Positions 61,806 through 64,000 of a stretch of 64,000 nt of DNA are shown here, piece by piece. Within the stretch, counting starts at the first letter, position 1. Every line of letters starts with the position of its first letter. Made by a program: the position numbers and the translations under genes. Below the pieces are notes generated by a model that worked only from the letters and a program-made list of their open reading frames with translations, ran no database searches and was not told the DNA's origin. The stretch comes from Aldrovandia affinis (lineage: Eukaryota > Chordata > Actinopteri > Notacanthiformes > Halosauridae): positions 1,513,392-1,577,391 of the forward strand of contig JAINUG010000085.1 of assembly GCA_029706075.1 (NCBI GenBank), read 5' to 3'.

Positions 61806-61916
61806 TTATTTGTCAGTGCTGGTGACGCTGGTGTCATCTTCTTCTGAGAAATGGGGGACAGATTTTTTGGCCACCACATTGTCCAGTCTCTGCCCCATCA
61901 AATAAGGATTGGCACT
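61806..61916 (-). CDS. scg5: scg5 terminal exon (PC2-inhibitory CT peptide)
   Basis: Acceptor catttgttccag. It encodes 36 residues from SANPYL to STDK, then TAA. The SVPHF and [10 protein letters not shown] motifs are the conserved inhibitory region. The tail [12 protein letters not shown] is longer and more diverged than mammalian DEDKDPE. 3'UTR follows towards lower coordinates; its end was not assigned (a - strand AATAAA lies near 61329). Confidence 0.95.
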   Translation of the reverse strand, partial: SANPYLMGQRLDNVVAKKSVPHFSEEDDTSVTSTDK

Positions 61917-63403
61917 CTGGAACAAATGTGAAGAGACAGTGTTTTTAGGACAAGGATAGATATAGATATGTAAAGGATAGACATGAAGAAACAGTGTCTT
62001 GTGGTATGAGTTGAGAGAATCAGCTGAACACTTAAGTTTAAATGTAGTGCATACATTTGTTGGGGTGTGAAAGACAGACTATAAAGTGATGAGTACCCTC
62101 TTCCTTCTGTTTGCTCCGCCCTTCAGTTTCTCATAAAGCAGCTCCTTGTTCTGGAGGAAAACATTAAGGAAAATTTGTCACAATATTACCAATAACTTTT
62201 TGACATGTATTGTGGCAAATAAATGAAATCTGTCAAATTTTTGTAAATGATTGTCATCGCAGATGACTGTACCATCACTCATCAGCAATGACTCTCTGTA
62301 ATATCTTATGTTGCCATGACTGAAGAAAGACATATTGTGGGGGGTTACCAGTTTTTGACAACCACAACCTAACCATTTAAGAGCAGATAGAATGTGCCGC
62401 CTCCCGCGTGGTCCAGTGGTTACAACGTCCGACGCTGGCCACGGAGACCGAGGTTCAATTCCCCGTCTCGCCAAGTGTCGGCTCTGGCCGGGAGTGCCAC
62501 CAGAGGGCGGCGATTGGCTGTCCGCCCCAGGGAGGGGGGAGGGGAGCCGACGTGACGTTCGCTGCGTATAGTGGCCCTGTAGTACCGGGTTACGGTCGAC
62601 GGCCTGCGGGTGCCGTCTCGTAAGAGGCGTCACGCGCGCCGTCACTACCGGTCACAGGACTACGGCAGCGAACTCACATTACTAGGGGGATTGACGTAAA
62701 ATAGCGGGTCTAATTGGCTACCAAATTGGGAGAAAATGGGATAAAATCAGAAACAAATAAAAATTAAAAAAAATTAAAAAAAGAGCAGATAGAATAAGGG
62801 ATCTGAGGTATCCAAAAACATCTATTAAATGTTGTCAGACAGCAGCAGATAGTGATGATCACATATGACAGGCAATCCCTAGAGCAGTGTTTCTCAAATG
62901 TCTTCACCTCTGCTTACTTGCAAAAATTTAAAAAAATAAAATTAAAAAAAAACAACCTTTTTGCCGGTGTTACAGGACCGGTTCCGTCCAGCACCCCCTG
63001 CAATGATGTCGGTGCGAAATAAACGAACTGGTCTCAGCTTTTTTCGCTAAATGTTGTCTTCTTCCTAGGTATTGATGAAAATAATTGAGAAGCACTGCCC
63101 TAGAGGGAGAAAGCCATAGCATACCCACTGTCTCAACTGGGCTGCCCCCTTTACAGGCTATAAGCCTGGGAAGACATGGCCTTGGTGTTTCAGGTGAGCA
63201 TGTTTGCCAAAATAAGACCTGACTCCTTACAAATGACCCCTGTACTGAGCATGCTCCAGCTCTAGTCGCCACCCACTTCTTTTCACTCACCCACTTGGCC
63301 AGCATCGGGTAGTCATGCTCAAGGTCAAACAGTCGCTGGTGCTGCTGGAACTCCTTGCTGAATCTGGCCGTGTTCGGGGAGTTCTCCAGGCATCCGTCCA
63401 CTG
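61806..63403 (-). CDS. scg5: Secretogranin V / neuroendocrine protein 7B2, 3' portion (three exons, 5' partial)
   Basis: 7B2 is a secretory-granule chaperone that escorts and inhibits proprotein convertase 2. Exons on the - strand: 63403-63291, 62150-62097, 61916-61806. They encode [55 protein letters not shown]; and [36 protein letters not shown] plus TAA. These match mammalian [40 protein letters not shown] and [20 protein letters not shown]. The furin-type site (RRKR) ends the middle exon, and the PC2-inhibitory CT peptide with its VVAKK cleavage site is in the last exon. Upstream exons are beyond 64000. Gene order next to grem1 is as in mammals. Confidence 0.95.
62097..62150 (-). CDS. scg5: scg5 exon ([18 protein letters not shown])
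   Basis: A 54-nt phase-0 exon with acceptor tttcctccag and donor gtactc. It encodes 18 residues and finishes exactly on the RRKR furin-type cleavage motif that separates the 21-kDa domain from the C-terminal peptide. Confidence 0.94.
62151..63290 (-). other. scg5: scg5 intron, 1.1 kb
   Basis: Carries a full-length core SINE (62394-62780) with a target-site duplication; otherwise no feature. The intron 61917-62096 is only 180 bp. Confidence 0.75.
62394..62780 (+). mobile_element. Core-SINE, full-length, with target-site duplication
   Basis: Head (gtggtccagtggttacaacg, B box GGTTCAATTCC), core (ggctctggccgggagtgcc; ttggctgtccgccccaggga), 3' part (ctaattggctaccaaattgg) and an AATTAAAAAA tail. 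A 15-bp duplication, aagagcagatagaat, flanks it at 62379-62393 and 62781-62795. The perfect duplication suggests a fairly young insertion, in an scg5 intron. Confidence 0.92.
63291..63403 (-). CDS. scg5: scg5 exon (DGCLEN...LAKW)
   Basis: The exon ends in GCCAAGTGG followed by donor gtgagtg. The acceptor is a tandem CAGCAG: the upstream AG gives a start at 63403, the downstream one at 63400. The first choice yields an extra residue and matches the length of mammalian 7B2 (KTADDGCLEN) better. Confidence 0.93.
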
Positions 63404-64000
63404 CTGTGGCATCAACAACATTGCAAACTCAGCAGATCACCAAACACTACCACTGTCACATACTGATCATTTACCCACAGTATACAGTAGTATAGTCCTA
63501 TTTAAAAAAGCACATAATACATTCACACACCAACAAGGGTTTAACAAGTCAAATAATTCGTTGGTAGTGTATGTATGAAAGGGAAATTTCTAAAAAATCG
63601 TAAAATGGTGACCAAACCTCCCAAAACATTATATCCTACAAGCGTTAAAACAATGATGTAGGCTAGAAAACACCTCCAAGTGTTCTGTTTCAGACTTCCA
63701 CAGCACACTTCCAAGCAAGTGTGGCGTGCCAGCTTGGACCGGGTTCCGAGTGGATTCATCTGGGGAGATTGCCCTGGAGACTTGGCCCAGATCGCAGCTC
63801 TGTAGCACTCAAACTTACCCCGCCAAACTGCCCAGACTTGGACCATACCCAAGCATCATTTTCACAAACCAGATCGGCCTATTATCGATGTGCATGAAAG
63901 ATTAATAGCGGGCCGCCTGCTTGGATCTGCTGCTCATCGCCAAGCGATGACCACTAGCCACAAAATGCCGGGGGGGGGTAACTCAGGTTACGTTTCGCAG
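63404..64000 (-). other. scg5: scg5 intron (runs off window)
   Basis: No 7B2 exon encoding the upstream PNPCPVGK segment could be found here, so it should lie beyond 64000. A G run sits at 63970-63978. Confidence 0.55.

Noticed and set aside
62178-62645. 155-codon antisense frame
   Set aside because: Reads through the core-SINE in reverse; not a gene.

Overview
The window is vertebrate nuclear DNA and almost certainly comes from a ray-finned (teleost) fish. The proteins are vertebrate, the introns are AT-rich with long GT, AT and GC-rich tracts, and the dispersed repeats are fish types: Tc1-like transposons, tRNA-derived SINEs, and one SINE with the UnaL2-type (TGTAA)n tail known from eel. 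That tail is compatible with an elopomorph but does not prove one.

Three host genes are recognised, in an order and orientation that match the mammalian SCG5-GREM1-FMN1 block. (1) fmn1, + strand, 1453-51554: the last 14 coding exons of formin-1. They encode the end of the linker, a proline-rich FH1 region, the complete FH2 actin-nucleation domain and the basic C-terminus. All exons join in frame to 653 codons plus stop; the 5' exons lie left of the window. (2) grem1, - strand: a BMP antagonist with its whole coding sequence in one exon (57125-57676) and a likely 5'UTR exon at about 58539-58715. (3) scg5 (7B2), - strand, 61806-63403: the last three coding exons, carrying the furin-type site and the PC2-inhibitory C-terminal peptide. 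fmn1 and grem1 are convergent, about 5.6 kb apart between stop codons.

Most of the DNA is fmn1 intron. In tetrapods this part of FMN1 holds limb enhancers acting on GREM1 (the limb deformity locus), so the non-coding DNA is likely regulatory. Several GC/CpG-rich blocks (about 5240-5470, 13540-14620, 26380-26960, 39880-40160, 42760-43200) stand out from AT-rich flanks, but sequence alone cannot show conservation.

The repeats include two broken Tc1/mariner elements, a SINE group with a shared central core (four copies, two with clear target-site duplications, two forming an inverted pair), a UnaSINE-like copy, other tRNA-derived SINEs, and a small LTR-type element (TRIM-like) on the - strand whose LTR contains a tRNA-like segment. 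Simple repeats, three minisatellites and an interstitial telomeric tract complete the picture. The most interesting unexplained signals are the tRNA-bearing TRIM-like element, the core-sharing SINE group, and a 24-bp-stem hairpin at 47065-47133.
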